DNA of 64,000 nt from Atherinomorus stipes. Lineage: Eukaryota > Chordata > Actinopteri > Atheriniformes > Atherinidae. The notes under the pieces were generated by a model that had not been told where the DNA came from, made no database searches, and was given only the letters and a program-made list of their open reading frames with translations. This document shows, piece by piece, positions 63,700-64,000 of the stretch (its first letter is position 1; each line of letters begins with the position of its first letter). Location: NCBI GenBank assembly GCA_023101725.1, contig JALJCO010012813.1, positions 240,955 to 304,954 of the forward strand. The letters run 5' to 3'. Made by a program: the position numbers and the translations under genes.

Positions 63700-63930
63700 T
63701 GTGAACCAGAATGTGTGCATTTGTGAAACAGTTCGTGTGCATTTCTGAATTAATATTACAAGTTTGCATAAAAATTATATTTGTGAAACAGAGTGTGTGT
63801 GCATTTGTGAAACAGTTCGTGTGCATTTCTGAATTAATATTACAAGTTTGCATAAAAATTATATTTGTGAAACAGAGTGTGTGCATTTGTAAAACAGAAC
63901 ATGTGCATTTCTGAATTTGAAATATTACTG
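63700..63930 (-). repeat. 82-bp subterminal tandem repeat, right (three units)
   Basis: CTGAAT landmarks at 63745, 63829 and 63911 are 84 and 82 bp apart. The units are the reverse complement of the left array but one fewer, and one unit has an extra GT. Confidence 0.8.
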
Positions 63931-64000
63931 TGAACCAGAGCATGTGCATTTGTGGAAAACACTACATGATGTTATTATTTTTGAGACTGATCTGGCCTCA

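Larger units (their letters stand above)
46964..64000. mobile_element. Giant terminal-inverted-repeat element (right end cut by window)
   Basis: The left border begins TGAGGCCAGATCAGTCTC at 46964, and the last bases of the window are its complement. The arms stay alignable for about 1.3 kb on the left and 1.25 kb on the right once a later insertion is removed. In the 246-bp open frame shared by both arms (47325-47570 and 63475-63720) I see one amino-acid difference, so the arms are nearly identical. The total is about 17.0 kb, or about 11.5 kb without the nested 5477-bp insertion. It contains a broken integrase-like gene, a possible second minus-strand gene and several nested repeats. No DNA polymerase B, packaging ATPase or capsid gene was seen, so it is not an evident Polinton/Maverick. 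The target duplication cannot be judged because the right flank is outside the window. Confidence 0.8.
57268..64000 (-). repeat. Right arm of the giant inverted repeat, split by an insertion
   Basis: The right arm is 57268-57393 plus 62880-64000. Together these are the reverse complement of 46964-48296. The arm is interrupted by the element at 57394-62870. It differs from the left arm in having three rather than four subterminal 82-bp units, and by small indels (a GT tract near 63107 and one base near 63472). Confidence 0.85.

Noticed and set aside
46964..64000. Polinton/Maverick or virus-derived giant element
   Set aside because: No polymerase B, packaging ATPase, protease or capsid-like frames were seen, and the ends do not fit. 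The only recognisable protein is a cellular-type rve-like integrase remnant.

Overview
The window is vertebrate nuclear DNA, most likely from a ray-finned (teleost) fish. Coding sequence is sparse, introns are long with consensus GT/AG borders, and the non-coding DNA is full of small DNA transposons of fish type: hAT-like, TTAA-target, Tc1/mariner-like and Helitron/Helentron-like. No bacterial-style gene cluster, rRNA, tRNA or CRISPR array was seen. Most of the open frames longer than 60 codons are chance frames in intronic DNA.

Host gene: the plus strand carries the 5' part of a formin gene, daam2 (dishevelled-associated activator of morphogenesis 2). A probable non-coding first exon ends near 3448. 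The start-codon exon codes from 18976 to 19143, and the next coding exon is 34138-34227. Together they encode the first 86 residues. The introns are about 15.4 kb and 15.0 kb. The third runs from 34228 to beyond the window, at least 29.8 kb. The rest of the protein (most of the GBD/FH3 region, FH1, FH2) lies outside.

Repeats, 1-46963: intronic and upstream DNA is dotted with non-autonomous elements. Several have exact borders: hAT-like copies with 8-bp duplications (17994-18528, 27815-28436, 29730-29930), three families flanked by TTAA (23140-23912, 29022-29553, 31676-32316), a TA-flanked Tc1/mariner-like MITE (16031-16435) and a decayed Tc1 transposase (about 20040-20760).

The striking region is 46964-64000, a giant inverted-repeat element about 17 kb long. 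Its arms are more than 1.2 kb, nearly identical, and run into the right window edge. Each arm carries an 82-bp subterminal repeat array, then a compact promoter-like block (CCAAT plus a perfect NRF1-type palindrome), then an ATG and a splice donor pointing inward. Inside the left end, five spliced blocks resemble the C-terminal half of a eukaryotic rve-like (DDE) integrase family found as multicopy genes in fish; it appears broken. A possible minus-strand terminal exon (56182-56371) with a downstream poly(A) signal faces it from the right. The core also holds a MITE (48770-49482), another TIR element (50690-51440), a 103-bp-arm hairpin (52152-52365) and a Helentron-like element (52706-55371).

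The right arm is split by a 5477-bp fold-back element (57394-62870). It is made of about 25 copies of a 142-bp repeat arranged head to head, flanked by a 9-bp duplication whose empty site is visible in the left arm. That array is itself interrupted by a 1687-bp element with 221-bp arms (58102-59788). The result is a four-level nest (host intron, giant element, satellite fold-back, inner element) with a readable order of insertion.
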